Shown: in pieces, positions 1 through 9,080 of the stretch
Numbering within the stretch: the stretch's first letter is position 1
Layout: each line of letters starts with the position of its first letter
DNA from: Legionella sp.
Lineage (GTDB): Bacteria > Pseudomonadota > Gammaproteobacteria > Legionellales > Legionellaceae
Direction: 5' to 3'
DNA length: 64,000 nucleotides
Assembly: GCA_030680075.1 (NCBI GenBank)
Contig: JAUXWR010000404.1
Location: 1 to 64,000 of the forward strand
Notes under the pieces: generated by a model
Told to the model about the DNA's origin: nothing
What the model saw: only the letters and a program-made list of their open reading frames with translations
The model's database searches: none
Position numbers and translations under genes: made by a program

Positions 1-224
1 GCAGATCGCATAATGCCGAGTATTCGAATGCTGAGCTTAGTTAAAAAAACAGAGTTCTGCCAAGATGCAATGGCACTGGATGGGTGACAGGGTGGTGTTT
101 ATTTTTAGCGCGGAATGTAACGAGCACTAAAAAAATACTACCCTGGCAGGACCCCGGCGCGTAAGAGTTCTATTACGAAGTGCGTTTGAGAGAATCTTAA
201 TCGAACTTACCTATCTATTTAAAA
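1..224. repeat. Dispersed stem-loop repeat, copy 1
   Basis: This roughly 225 bp unit is repeated almost exactly at 332-556, and its right two thirds recur at 6473-6625. Its core is an imperfect inverted repeat: AGGGTGGTGTTTATTTTTAGC pairs with the complement of the later GCACTAAAAAAATACTACCCT, about 20 bp per arm around a short loop. It ends in CTTACCTATCTATTTAAAA. Short reading frames in it (giving ARRGPARVVFF and KNKHHPVTPP) recur with each copy and are by-products of the repeat. The window starts at the unit's first shared base, so it may extend further left. Confidence 0.85.
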
Positions 225-249
225 CGTGCTCTCGTGGAAGAGCCGTGCC

Positions 250-330
250 TCGAGGTCCTGTCAGAGGGGTTGCATTTTCCGTGCTCACTACGTTGTGCTC
301 GCAAAATACAACCCCTCCGCCACCTCTCGA
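250..330. repeat. Palindromic element between repeat copies
   Basis: An imperfect palindrome of about 80 bp lies between copies 1 and 2 of the dispersed repeat. The arms GAGGGGTTGCATTTT (264-278) and AAAATACAACCCCTC (303-317) are complementary with one mismatch. The pairing extends outward to TCGA at both ends (250 and 330). It carries no reading frame and looks like a small non-autonomous palindromic repeat. Confidence 0.6.
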
Positions 331-331
331 T

Positions 332-556
332 GCAGATCGCATAATGCCGAGTATTCGAATGCTGAGCTTAGTTAAAAAAACAGAGTTCTGCCATGATACA
401 ATGGCAATGGAGGGGTGACAGGGTGGTGTTTATTTTTAGCGCGGAGTGTAACGAGCACTAAAAAAAACACTACCCTGGCAGGACCCCGACGCGCAAGAGT
501 GACATTACAGAGCAGGTTTAGGAGAGTGTTAATCGGACTTACCCATCTACTTAAAA
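332..556. repeat. Dispersed stem-loop repeat, copy 2
   Basis: A near-identical copy of 1-224, in the same orientation, starting 331 bp downstream of it. It lies just left of the esterase gene, and together with the copy at 6473-6625 it brackets the accessory genes in between. Differences from copy 1 are scattered substitutions and one or two extra A residues in the A-tract. Confidence 0.85.
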
Positions 557-604
557 TGTAATTTTTAATTGGCACACTTGAAATTTTATTTTGAGGATGG
601 GTCA

Positions 605-1933
605 TTACAAATGATACGTACTTTTTAATACATCTTCTGGTTTACATAGGTGTTCTAATCCTTGAACCATACATTCTATTGACATCAATTCGCTATGACC
701 TATAGGCAATTCTTCTAAATGTACTGAATACCCTTTTGACTCCAAAGTTTCAACAAAACGTCGATCTACACTAAGACGGGATTCTGCAATTACTAATGGA
801 TCATTAGGAACTCTGTCTTCAAATTTGCCAATAGACACGTAAATACTGAGTTCCTTTTTGTCAGCTAAGCTGTATTCATCAATTAAAGTTCCCCCACGAT
901 TGTTCATTGCAGGCGATAGTAAAATAATACCACCAATCTTATCAGAATAATTTAACCCCATTTCAGCTGCACAATGGCCAGCCATGCTAAATCCTGCCAC
1001 TATTGTGTCATGTGCATCTATACTGAGATTAAGAGATAACTCAGGACTACGTAGTTGAGGTAATACTGTTTCAACAACAAATTTTGAAAAAGCTTTGCCA
1101 TGTGAAATGTATTCATATTGCCTATGATCTTCAAATCCTTTTTTTTCTTGTCTAAATCGGTCTTTAACACTTTCTGGATTAACATTACCTATAAAAGCCA
1201 CTATAGTATTACTTAAATCCATAGATTCATTTGCATAGTTATCCAAACAGGGTGGTGTTATTGTAATATAAGTACTTCCGTCCAGAACCAGCATAACTTT
1301 GTAAGGATCATTACGGTTAGCATCAAAAGCAGGTGGTTTATAAATCCAGCATTTTCTTTCACCAAAATTTATCCCGTCAGCTTCACCTTCAATAAACACC
1401 GTTGAAATCGATCCGTTTGAGTCTGGAATTTTGTTACTACACCAAAAAGGCTGTTTGGGGGATCCGATATTAAGAACAGAAGATTTGCGTTCAGCAAACA
1501 CCACACAATTTGTTCCTGGATTATAAATGAGTAATTGAAATTGAGTTGGGTTAAATGTATCAGGTTCAGATTTACCATTAATTTCAATTTCATAAGGAAT
1601 GCAAGTTTCACGTGGTAGACGGTCGACTTTAAGATAATAGATATCAGTGCCTTCAATTTGTTTAAATCCTTGCAACACATCATCTATTCCTATTAATCGC
1701 TCTCTTAGGTCAAGACAATCGAGGACAATATCTAATTTCTCTCGTGAACGATAAAGAAATGTTGCAGTAAATTCACCTTCATGTTCTTCAAGAATAGGTG
1801 TGCCGCCTTGCTCTGAAACCCAGAGCCAAAACTTATCCGCAAGAACTTGCTTTTCTTCAGGAAAATCCTCATCAACTTGGGCTAACTTAAGTTCTAATTG
1901 ATTGAGAATAGGTTTTTCTGCTTTCATTCTCAT
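605..1933 (-). CDS. Enterochelin-esterase-like (Fes family) hydrolase
   Basis: A 442-residue alpha/beta hydrolase resembling siderophore esterases. Residues about 20-190 look like the Fes N-terminal domain; the esterase-D-type catalytic domain follows from about 195. The nucleophile elbow is GFSMAG with Ser316, and His413 (GHSE) is the likely catalytic histidine. The family hydrolyses ester bonds of catechol siderophores to release iron; here only the family is supported, not the substrate. No signal peptide is seen, so a cytoplasmic enzyme is likely. No siderophore biosynthesis or uptake genes lie nearby. It sits directly inside the left repeat boundary of an accessory module. Other ATG codons lie close to the start, and the RBS is weak. 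Confidence 0.75.
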   Translation of the reverse strand: MRMKAEKPILNQLELKLAQVDEDFPEEKQVLADKFWLWVSEQGGTPILEEHEGEFTATFLYRSREKLDIVLDCLDLRERLIGIDDVLQGFKQIEGTDIYYLKVDRLPRETCIPYEIEINGKSEPDTFNPTQFQLLIYNPGTNCVVFAERKSSVLNIGSPKQPFWCSNKIPDSNGSISTVFIEGEADGINFGERKCWIYKPPAFDANRNDPYKVMLVLDGSTYITITPPCLDNYANESMDLSNTIVAFIGNVNPESVKDRFRQEKKGFEDHRQYEYISHGKAFSKFVVETVLPQLRSPELSLNLSIDAHDTIVAGFSMAGHCAAEMGLNYSDKIGGIILLSPAMNNRGGTLIDEYSLADKKELSIYVSIGKFEDRVPNDPLVIAESRLSVDRRFVETLESKGYSVHLEELPIGHSELMSIECMVQGLEHLCKPEDVLKSTYHL

Positions 1934-2143
1934 TTTTTAAGGTTCCAGTTTTTGATTGTTTTGAGGTCATACTATTATAATAAGAGTCGAATATTAGTCA
2001 TATTATACTATATTAAATCATTTTTGCCTGGTTTCGAAGCCCGCGTTTGGTAATATATGTATTAAGTACAAGAATGAATTGTTATATTTATCAATGTATT
2101 ATTCGTGATAAAAAGTCCAATGGTACGGTCTGAGCTGTCCTTT

Positions 2144-2231
2144 CATTACAACTTCACTTAGGGTGAATGAGTAATGTCCAAGAACATTAATATGCTCGTG
2201 TTGTAATGGTGAAAGCCTGGCCTCATTGAGG
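2144..2231 (+). other. Unassigned structured segment in an intergenic gap
   Basis: The 310 bp gap 1934-2243 holds no gene, but this part can fold. CATTACAAC (2144-2152) pairs with GTTGTAATG (2200-2208). Inside that are TTCAC/GTGAA (2153-2157 with 2163-2167) and AATGT/ACATT (2173-2177 with 2184-2188), giving a multi-branch shape. A short CCTC/GAGG hairpin follows at 2221-2231. Nested pairing of this sort suggests a structured RNA or the relic of one. I cannot name it. The rest of the gap is very AT-rich and includes TATAAT-like boxes on the minus strand that may serve the esterase gene. Confidence 0.35.
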
Positions 2232-2243
2232 TGGTCAAATTCA

Positions 2244-2711
2244 TCAGAAAGAATTCGGAGCTAAACTAGGAGGGCTAATGTCAAGAGTAGATTGTGCTGC
2301 GTAAAATTTCTCAAATGTATCAATCAAGCATCTAACAGTTTCTAATTGATAGGTATTTTTAACAAAGACTAAAGTAATTATACAGGATTGGAAAGGAATC
2401 ATAAACAGTTTAAAAATTCCATTAATTAAAGGATCATCAGTGTCATTAAGACCAGGAGGGAAAATCAATAACATTGCAAATCCAATTAGAACAATACTTT
2501 TCAGATATTTACTTTGGAGTTCACTAAGATATTTATTGAGAAATTTCAAATAATCTCTTTGCTCGCTATCCTCGCTGCTGATAAATTTATTAATTAAAGA
2601 ACCAGGAACTTGTTGAACTAAGTTCTTTTTTATTGAAAGCTCAATAAGGGATTCTGTAGAACTGATTAAATTTTTAAGGTTTGAGTTATTGGGTTGAAAA
2701 ATAGTAGGCAT
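2244..2711 (-). CDS. Small membrane protein, unknown function
   Basis: A 155-residue protein that I do not recognise. It has a polar, helix-prone N-terminal half (1-70) and two likely membrane segments, about residues 72-88 and 95-117, separated by a short acidic loop (NDTDDP). The C-terminal 35 residues are polar. The base composition is AT-rich like the 1092-residue neighbour, and both lie in the repeat-bracketed module. It could be a species-specific membrane protein or secreted substrate; nothing in the sequence decides this. Confidence 0.5.
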   Translation of the reverse strand: MPTIFQPNNSNLKNLISSTESLIELSIKKNLVQQVPGSLINKFISSEDSEQRDYLKFLNKYLSELQSKYLKSIVLIGFAMLLIFPPGLNDTDDPLINGIFKLFMIPFQSCIITLVFVKNTYQLETVRCLIDTFEKFYAAQSTLDISPPSLAPNSF

Positions 2712-2719
2712 ATTTACAT

Positions 2720-2968
2720 TTGTTTAAAAAAAACCATGGTACTAAAAAATTAGATTTGAGTAAATATTTCTCTCGCCGAAATAATTGGGTATCTATTATT
2801 TCAGGAATAAATTCATTTAAGAACGATTATGTTCAGATGGATATTTACCAAATAGCATCACAAGCCGTATTTCACCGAGCGCTTACAAATAAATCTAAAA
2901 TACCCTCGTTTATTACCCCAGTCATTGAAGCTCAATTCAGTTGTATTGAAAATTCATATTTGAATTAA
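2720..2968 (+). CDS. Short doubtful ORF or gene fragment
   Basis: An 82-codon frame opening with TTG at 2720, eight bases from the divergent start of the membrane protein at 2711, and with no clear ribosome binding site. The translation has ordinary composition (for example DIYQIASQAVFHRAL) but no recognisable domain. It may be the surviving end of a larger gene, or non-coding. Confidence is low because a TTG start and 8 bp spacing leave no room for a promoter. Confidence 0.2.
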   Translation: MFKKNHGTKKLDLSKYFSRRNNWVSIISGINSFKNDYVQMDIYQIASQAVFHRALTNKSKIPSFITPVIEAQFSCIENSYLN

Positions 2969-3018
2969 AAGCAACGACAATGTACGTACATTAGCTATAA
3001 CAATTATAAATAGGAGAT

Positions 3019-6000
3019 TTAAAAATTTAATGTAGCTGATTGCTCAACCCATTCTTTCCTTTGTACAAAAAGAGAATTCAATTTATGTTGATTTAATATT
3101 TTATTAAAACTGCATAGGGATGTTTTTATATATTCTTGTGATAGTAAACGGTGTTTTTGCGAAATAGAAAGACTTGAACACATAATATTACAAACAGCTT
3201 CCCAGTCTTTCTCCGCAAATTTTAACAGAGAGAAATTACTAAGCTGAGCGTAGGATAGTAATTTATCATGATTATTATCTTTAGCGGCTTCAATCGTAAT
3301 CTCTTGATAGATAGAATCTTCCATTGATTTTAATTTATCTATTATTAATTTTTGCGTTTCTTCACCAAAATCATTATAGGTTTTATGAGCAATAGTATTA
3401 TTGATAAGGTCATATAATTCACAAAAATCAACGGGGGCCTGAACTGAGTTTATAGAAGTACAATATTTGTATTCGGATAAATTATTCCATAACAAATCAT
3501 AAGTAGTAATTAAAGATGTTCCTAATTTTTCTTTCAAAAATTGCAAAAAATCATGAAAATTGTAATAAACATCTGTTAGAGGTATTATTTTGTGAAATAG
3601 AGCTGAGTTTATATTTAATAATTTAGATTTAAAAGCTTCTAATATATCTATTTCACTGCGTTTCGGTTTGCATATATTGCAAACTGGTGATCTAGAGTAA
3701 ATTTCGTCCTTAAAAAATTCCGCCCGAGCATCATCATCTTCTTCAGATTGGAAATCAAAATCATTGTCCGTGATTTGTTCATCATACTGTAAGAAATCTT
3801 CACTTGAATCCGATTTATCAGATATATCATTTCTAAGATCTTTGCATTCATTCAATTCAGAAATCAATTTATAGTTGTTTAAGTACTCATCTATTAAGGC
3901 TTCCAATTCTGTTGTCATAATTACTTTCTCAATGCCAATAGAAGCTCTTAATGACAAACCGTATATATCCATTGAACCGTGCAAACAGTTTAGTAACAGA
4001 TTTTGCCTTTCTTCAGAATTTGGTAATAATGAAATCAAATACACACCACAAATAGTTTCTTGAAATTCAGTTTCCCACTCTAGTAAACTAAGCAACTCTA
4101 ATAAAAACTTAACATTGTCAATCGTCCTATTACTTTCTTCTCCAAACATAAATGAATAGAACATTTGTTCTTTTTCTTCGAAAGCTTTATAAGCTATCTC
4201 ATTGTTGCCATGTTCATTTTCCAAGCCAAATATATTTGGCAGGCTCGCTAAATTAAGTCGTTTTGCATCAATTTTATTGATAAATTCAATTGCTTTTTTT
4301 GCAGAAAGATCTAAACGAATATTAGGCGCTACATTTTCACTCTTTGCTTTAATAACAGCTCTTCGCAAAGCCACTTCTGCTTCTGAATTACTATTGATAT
4401 CTTCTATCTTATTTTTAAAAAATAATGGCTTACCTTTCTTATCAAAATTGGAACTACAACCTTCGTCCTCGAGTTTTTCTGAACTACTTAATTCTTGAAC
4501 AGAAATGTTACTAACTTTTTTTGGAATTGCTAAAATATTGAGCTCTTCTTCAGGAATTAATGCATTTCTGATACCTGGTAATTTATTCATCGCATTTGAG
4601 AGCTCTTCTGGAAGCATCATATTCATAGCTATACCATCATAATTTTCATCTAGCATCAAAGTAGCCATTGTTAACTCTTCAAGTCTAGGAAAATCATTAG
4701 CTTCACGACCTTTAAACAAGCCAAAACGCTTGCTAGTTTTGTTTATATAGAATTTAAGCCCCTGATTTTTAATGAGAAGCTTATTTCTTAAACAGCAACC
4801 TTGAATGCTTTTAACTTGATGTGGATTTGGGTGTACCAAACTGCGTTTTTTAGATTCTGAATTTACATATTGACTAAATTGGTTTTTGATTATGAGCTCT
4901 ATGATTAAGGTATTTCGCTTCATAGATTCTATCAAAAAATCGAACCCAAAATGATCTATTCTATTAAAACTTAAATCGATTTTCAGGCTGTTTCTGCATT
5001 TATTTTGCATAATTGCGTCTGCAATTTTTTTTGCACCAATATTAGTTATATTTTGATATTTTAAGTCAATCTCTCTATCTGGATAGTCATCTGAAACTAA
5101 TTTACTAGCTATTTCTATTGCACCAAGATCACCCATTCCAACTGTTGGCACATAATTTTCTTCGATTTTATAGTTGTTTCTGAGTGCTACTAAATCTAAA
5201 CTTGGGTCTTTTGATAACGCATGAGCTTGTGTAGCAGATAAAGATAAAATTTCAGTAATAGAATACATACCTTCTACTATTAAGTTGAAAAACGACACAT
5301 TTTGCAAACGTTTGAATTGAGATTCTTTCAAAACAAAAACTTGTTCTATAGAGATTAATCTAAGATCCAATAGTCTTCTAATATTTTCTGAAGTGAAATA
5401 AATAAATTGTTCTCTGCTTAATTCGAATATTTGTGAAACTGAGAGCAGATCATGATTAACCAAATCACTAATTTCTTCAGATGACTGCCATTCCCTTAAT
5501 GACATTATTTGCGCTACGGATAATATACCCTGTTCTAATAATGATCGCGTTGATGCTGAAGATAATTTTTCAAATTCCTTTGGGCTTAACTCAATTATCT
5601 GAGCTATAGTCAATTCTCCTGAATGCACAACTTCTCGGATTTCTCTAAAATTAAGCAGATGAATATTTTTTTTGTTTAAATCGTTTACTTTTTTGATAAA
5701 GATATCAGGAGGTAAAATATTATCTTTTACTAATTTAAAATAATCATTTAAATTTAAAAGGTGATAATGAAAATCACTTAAGCTTAAAGCAAAGTCAACG
5801 GTTATGACTTCTGATCTAATGAGTTCATTAATATTGTTCGACTGTAGTCGCAAAACTCCTTTTTCGGTCAGATTTAATATGTGTTCGCTATTTAATATAT
5901 TTCCATAAATGAGATCAATGACCTTTTCAGGCAATCTATCTAAAAGCTGAGATGTTTCATAAGTCATATTAAGCGCTTGCACAAGCTCAAGATGATTTCG

Positions 6001-6297
6001 TAATATTAATTCTGATACCTTTGAGAATGATAAGATATTTTTCTGCTCTGATGTCAATGTTATAGCCATAGAACAACTTAATATTCTATATACAATAAGA
6101 TCATATATGGCTGGTATTGTTACAATTGTATATTCTTGAAAAGTAAGGTTTAAACACTGATCTAGTGTAATAAACTTACTCATAAATAAATCGCTTATTA
6201 TCTCTGATCTTAAAACCATCTCTTGATGATCAGTAAGACGACCTTCTGAGAGTTTTTTTTCAAAAACAATATTATTTCTTTTGGGTAACAAATGCAT
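3019..6297 (-). CDS. Large helical-repeat plus LRR protein, candidate effector
   Basis: A 1092-residue protein. Residues about 65-365 consist of roughly ten diverged repeats of 28-34 residues with the pattern xxLIxxgxLsixQIlxLsxxqFxxL; clear units start near 217, 250, 275, 305 and 335. Residues about 400-470 match two ribonuclease-inhibitor-type leucine-rich repeats (REIDLKYQNITNIGAKKIADAI then LKIDLSFNRIDHFGFDFL). The rest is mostly helical and polar, with an acidic stretch near 820-870. There is no signal peptide or membrane segment. The start has AGAGG eight bases upstream and a TATATAATAC box further up. Size, LRRs and AT-rich composition suit a Dot/Icm-type secreted effector, but that is inference. 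Confidence 0.7.
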   Translation of the reverse strand: MHLLPKRNNIVFEKKLSEGRLTDHQEMVLRSEIISDLFMSKFITLDQCLNLTFQEYTIVTIPAIYDLIVYRILSCSMAITLTSEQKNILSFSKVSELILRNHLELVQALNMTYETSQLLDRLPEKVIDLIYGNILNSEHILNLTEKGVLRLQSNNINELIRSEVITVDFALSLSDFHYHLLNLNDYFKLVKDNILPPDIFIKKVNDLNKKNIHLLNFREIREVVHSGELTIAQIIELSPKEFEKLSSASTRSLLEQGILSVAQIMSLREWQSSEEISDLVNHDLLSVSQIFELSREQFIYFTSENIRRLLDLRLISIEQVFVLKESQFKRLQNVSFFNLIVEGMYSITEILSLSATQAHALSKDPSLDLVALRNNYKIEENYVPTVGMGDLGAIEIASKLVSDDYPDREIDLKYQNITNIGAKKIADAIMQNKCRNSLKIDLSFNRIDHFGFDFLIESMKRNTLIIELIIKNQFSQYVNSESKKRSLVHPNPHQVKSIQGCCLRNKLLIKNQGLKFYINKTSKRFGLFKGREANDFPRLEELTMATLMLDENYDGIAMNMMLPEELSNAMNKLPGIRNALIPEEELNILAIPKKVSNISVQELSSSEKLEDEGCSSNFDKKGKPLFFKNKIEDINSNSEAEVALRRAVIKAKSENVAPNIRLDLSAKKAIEFINKIDAKRLNLASLPNIFGLENEHGNNEIAYKAFEEKEQMFYSFMFGEESNRTIDNVKFLLELLSLLEWETEFQETICGVYLISLLPNSEERQNLLLNCLHGSMDIYGLSLRASIGIEKVIMTTELEALIDEYLNNYKLISELNECKDLRNDISDKSDSSEDFLQYDEQITDNDFDFQSEEDDDARAEFFKDEIYSRSPVCNICKPKRSEIDILEAFKSKLLNINSALFHKIIPLTDVYYNFHDFLQFLKEKLGTSLITTYDLLWNNLSEYKYCTSINSVQAPVDFCELYDLINNTIAHKTYNDFGEETQKLIIDKLKSMEDSIYQEITIEAAKDNNHDKLLSYAQLSNFSLLKFAEKDWEAVCNIMCSSLSISQKHRLLSQEYIKTSLCSFNKILNQHKLNSLFVQRKEWVEQSATLNF

Positions 6298-6399
6298 TTT
6301 TCAAACCTCTTTGCACCAATGTACAGACCTTGCTATTCGATGTCGTATTATATATAAAATGAATAAATTAGGATTACCTAAAAGCGTGGCTATTTTTAA

Positions 6400-6420
6400 G
6401 CAGCCCCGTTAAGGGGCTGC
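6400..6420. other. Perfect hairpin downstream of repeat copy 3
   Basis: GCAGCCCC and GGGGCTGC are perfectly complementary around GTTAA. Neither strand has a T-tract right after the stem, so it is not a convincing intrinsic terminator. It lies between the repeat copy at 6473-6625 and the start of the 1092-residue gene, in the 336 bp gap 6298-6633. The rest of that gap is the repeat and the effector gene's upstream region. Confidence 0.5.
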
Positions 6421-6472
6421 GGAGTTCTCTATATCTGCAACAACGTCGGACAAGCCGCGGCACGAGCGATTT

Positions 6473-6625
6473 TGGCACTGGAGGGGTGACAGGGTGGTGT
6501 TTATTTTTAGCGCGGAATGTAATGAGCACTAAAAAAAACACTACCCTGGCAGGACCCCGACGCGCAAAGACAACATTACGGGGCACGTTTGGGATAGTGT
6601 TAATCGAACTTACCCATCTAATTAA
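6473..6625. repeat. Dispersed stem-loop repeat, copy 3
   Basis: A partial copy of the 225 bp unit at 1-224 and 332-556, in the same orientation. It starts at TGGCACTGGAGGGGTGACAG and lacks the first ~70 bp of the unit. The inverted-repeat core is intact, and it ends at CTTACCCATCTAATTAAA like the others. It forms the right boundary of the accessory module at about 0.6-6.4 kb. Confidence 0.8.
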
Positions 6626-6633
6626 ACTCGCGG

Positions 6634-7188
6634 CTAGGCTAATACCGCCGTAGATAATGCATTTAAATGTTTGCTGTCAGGATTGACAATGCTGACAGCT
6701 GCAACCGCTGGCAAGTTTAAATAATGCTCGGCTTCTTCCCATTCAATTTCTGCCGGAAAAAGACGAAGCATTGGCAAGCATTTATTCAACAAGGCGCAAA
6801 ATGACAGGGTAGCAGGGTAGGGTCTTGCCTGATGACAGCCAAGCGCCATAACTTGCATTGCTTCGGAGATCGTGGCGACCCCGGGAAGATAGTTAATTGA
6901 ATAAATTGCGGCAGTTTGCGCGATAGCGGGTAAAAAACCAGGGCTTGATACAAAATGAGCACCAGCAAGATAACAGTTTTCCAATTGTTGGGTGCTAATA
7001 ATATTGCCAGCACCAATGCGCAGTGAAGGAAACTCCTGTAATATTTTCTTCAGTAAATTTTCGTCACTGGTATTTATCTCGGCAACGGAAAATCCTGCCT
7101 GGACCACCTGTTTGAGTCTGTCAAACAAGAACGGATCCACATCAAGGTTTACAATAATTGATTGATTTCCAAACAATTTATCGCTCAT
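6634..7188 (-). CDS. KDPG-aldolase-like protein lacking the catalytic lysine
   Basis: About 184 residues of the class I KDPG/KHG aldolase (Eda) fold, shorter than the usual ~210. Family landmarks are present: AEI with Glu38 on strand 2, GAGN (59-62), GAHFVSSPG (76-84) and LPGVATISEA (101-110). The Schiff-base lysine that belongs in a KFFPA motif is replaced: the motif here reads ARPYPA with Arg122. The Arg of the TLR motif is Ser41, and the PTGGI phosphate site is missing. Normal aldolase chemistry is therefore unlikely. I chose the ATG at 7188; an ATG at 7215 in frame has no RBS. It may have a binding or regulatory role, or be decaying. Confidence 0.6.
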   Translation of the reverse strand: MSDKLFGNQSIIVNLDVDPFLFDRLKQVVQAGFSVAEINTSDENLLKKILQEFPSLRIGAGNIISTQQLENCYLAGAHFVSSPGFLPAIAQTAAIYSINYLPGVATISEAMQVMALGCHQARPYPATLSFCALLNKCLPMLRLFPAEIEWEEAEHYLNLPAVAAVSIVNPDSKHLNALSTAVLA

Positions 7189-7262
7189 ATTTTCTTCGCT
7201 GGCAAGCTGCAACATTTAACTATGTTAGAAGAGTTGCAGCCGATTCGCAATATCTAAACTAT

Positions 7263-8978
7263 CTATTTTCTAAAAGGACTTGGGGTGGTGTTGAACGGCG
7301 AAATTTTAACGCCATTATCAGGTTCCGGTGTAATTGACGAAGTAAGCTTATCGGCAGGGAGCCCCAACCTGTCAATGCTTCTTTCTAAAAACCGCATGGT
7401 CGCCGCGGGTATACGAACACCTGCTTTTATTTTGCCAAGAGCGCTTATCACGTCATTACCATTTTGTCCATACACGTTAGTGACATTCGTGATGACGTTT
7501 TGAATGGTTGTTGAAGTAGGATTATTCTCCATGGCCTGGAGTGCCAATTTACATGTCTCCACTGTATAAACAGGCGCTTTATTGGCAGACGGAGTATTAG
7601 AAGGCGTAGCCGATTGCATTCCTTGCGCTTTTTGGACATCGGGTACAGGCTTGTTCATTTCCGCGATAACATTCGATTGAGCGGCCTTAATTTGCGCAAG
7701 TTGATTGCCAAGCAACGTAATTTCCGCATGCAATTTACTCACCGCATCAGGTGTAACTCCGCGTTTTTCAGCCGATTTCAACCGGTCATTGTGAAAATCT
7801 TTTTCCAGCTTGTAGTTATGTTTTACCAAATTTTCCACAACAGAAATTTCAGGTTGCAGTTTATCAAATCGATTTTTAGCGTGCTGTCTTGATTCAGGAT
7901 CATCCAATGCGCTAATGTTTTGTGTGACGCCAATTAAATAATGAACGTTATTAGCATCTTTAACCACTTTTAAATCCGGCGTTAAGATAAAAGCTGCATC
8001 TTTAAAGGAATGGCAAGGTTCACCTTCGGCATCAAAAAGGAATTTTTTGTGATGAATAACATCAAGCATATCTTTAAGCCCGCCTACTTGCAGGTGAAGC
8101 CCTTGATGTTTAATGCCGAGAGTGTGAGCCTCTTCATCTTTATTGGCAACAATCAATACCTGGATTTCATCGACTTGTTTGATGAGAGCTTCTTCTATCC
8201 CCTGGATTTTGGACTCAATATTGGCCGTAGCTTTTTTGAAGTCAGTCGTCGGCTCAAGTACCATTTCATGAAAAACTTCGAGCTCTTTAAGGCTTTCTTC
8301 AAAGGTTTGATAGCGCATCCCAATAGCTATACCCTGCTTCGCAATTGATGCCAACTCCCGAGTAAAAGCGGCCAGGTCATTTTGTTTACCCGATAATGCT
8401 GCCTGTATTGCCTTGGTAGATGCGTCAAAAGCTTCCAGCTGTTTCGTCAAATTGTCTGTATCTTTTATGGGGGCTGATTGCGCTTTCTCTGCCTGATGAA
8501 GGCGCGTATCAATTTGTTGTTGAATACTCTCATTCAGGTGCTTTGCCCTGGCATCTTTTTTATAGAGCAAGCCTAATAACAGGAATGCCATTGCGCGATT
8601 GTGTCGCGTTTGCTCATCAAGCATTTGTTGATATTGGAAATCTTCCATGGCGACAATTTCCGCCAATTTTTCTTCCATCATTTTTTTCACTGTTTCACCG
8701 GCAGGCGTGTGAAAAAATTTGATAACATCCATAGCAGTACGTAACCCATAACGGCTTAGTAACTGCGAGGTCAAGTGCTCCTGTCCATCGGTGTTATGCT
8801 CATTGCCACGCGTATTTTTTTCAATAGAGGCAAACCAATGCTCTAAATGAGAAGCCCTAAGCTCAACCATTTGTCCATCACGAGCTTTTAGCGTTATAGC
8901 TTGTGGTTCATTGTGCGTATCTGATGGATGGGATAAAAGCGTATCAGAGGGCTGACTTAAAGGAAGGGATGCTGTCAT
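7263..8978 (-). CDS. Coiled-coil protein of unknown function
   Basis: About 571 residues. I do not recognise a family. Most of it is charged and helix-prone with heptad-like stretches, strongest between about 150-320 and 360-460, followed by a Ser/Thr/Pro/Asn-rich region near 465-490 and a Pro-rich tail (SPFNTTPSPFRK). There is no signal peptide or membrane segment. The start at 8978 is preceded by CAGG at suitable spacing; the frame is open to 9017 but without an RBS. A cytosolic structural protein or a secreted substrate would both fit. Confidence 0.55.
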   Translation of the reverse strand: MTASLPLSQPSDTLLSHPSDTHNEPQAITLKARDGQMVELRASHLEHWFASIEKNTRGNEHNTDGQEHLTSQLLSRYGLRTAMDVIKFFHTPAGETVKKMMEEKLAEIVAMEDFQYQQMLDEQTRHNRAMAFLLLGLLYKKDARAKHLNESIQQQIDTRLHQAEKAQSAPIKDTDNLTKQLEAFDASTKAIQAALSGKQNDLAAFTRELASIAKQGIAIGMRYQTFEESLKELEVFHEMVLEPTTDFKKATANIESKIQGIEEALIKQVDEIQVLIVANKDEEAHTLGIKHQGLHLQVGGLKDMLDVIHHKKFLFDAEGEPCHSFKDAAFILTPDLKVVKDANNVHYLIGVTQNISALDDPESRQHAKNRFDKLQPEISVVENLVKHNYKLEKDFHNDRLKSAEKRGVTPDAVSKLHAEITLLGNQLAQIKAAQSNVIAEMNKPVPDVQKAQGMQSATPSNTPSANKAPVYTVETCKLALQAMENNPTSTTIQNVITNVTNVYGQNGNDVISALGKIKAGVRIPAATMRFLERSIDRLGLPADKLTSSITPEPDNGVKISPFNTTPSPFRK

Positions 8979-9080
8979 GCTTAAACCTGTAAGAGAGTTA
9001 TAATATAAAGTATACACGAATATATTGGCTGTGCAATGGCCTTATTGTTCTAAAATAGCTCTGTTTAGCCATTTAAAATA

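Noticed and set aside
372..605. 77-codon minus-strand ORF in repeat copy 2, and a similar 70-codon ORF at 6374-6586
   Set aside because: Both are translations of the dispersed stem-loop repeat; the shared peptide stretch follows from the repeat DNA, and neither has an RBS.
6400..6420. Perfect hairpin as an intrinsic terminator
   Set aside because: No T-tract follows on either strand.
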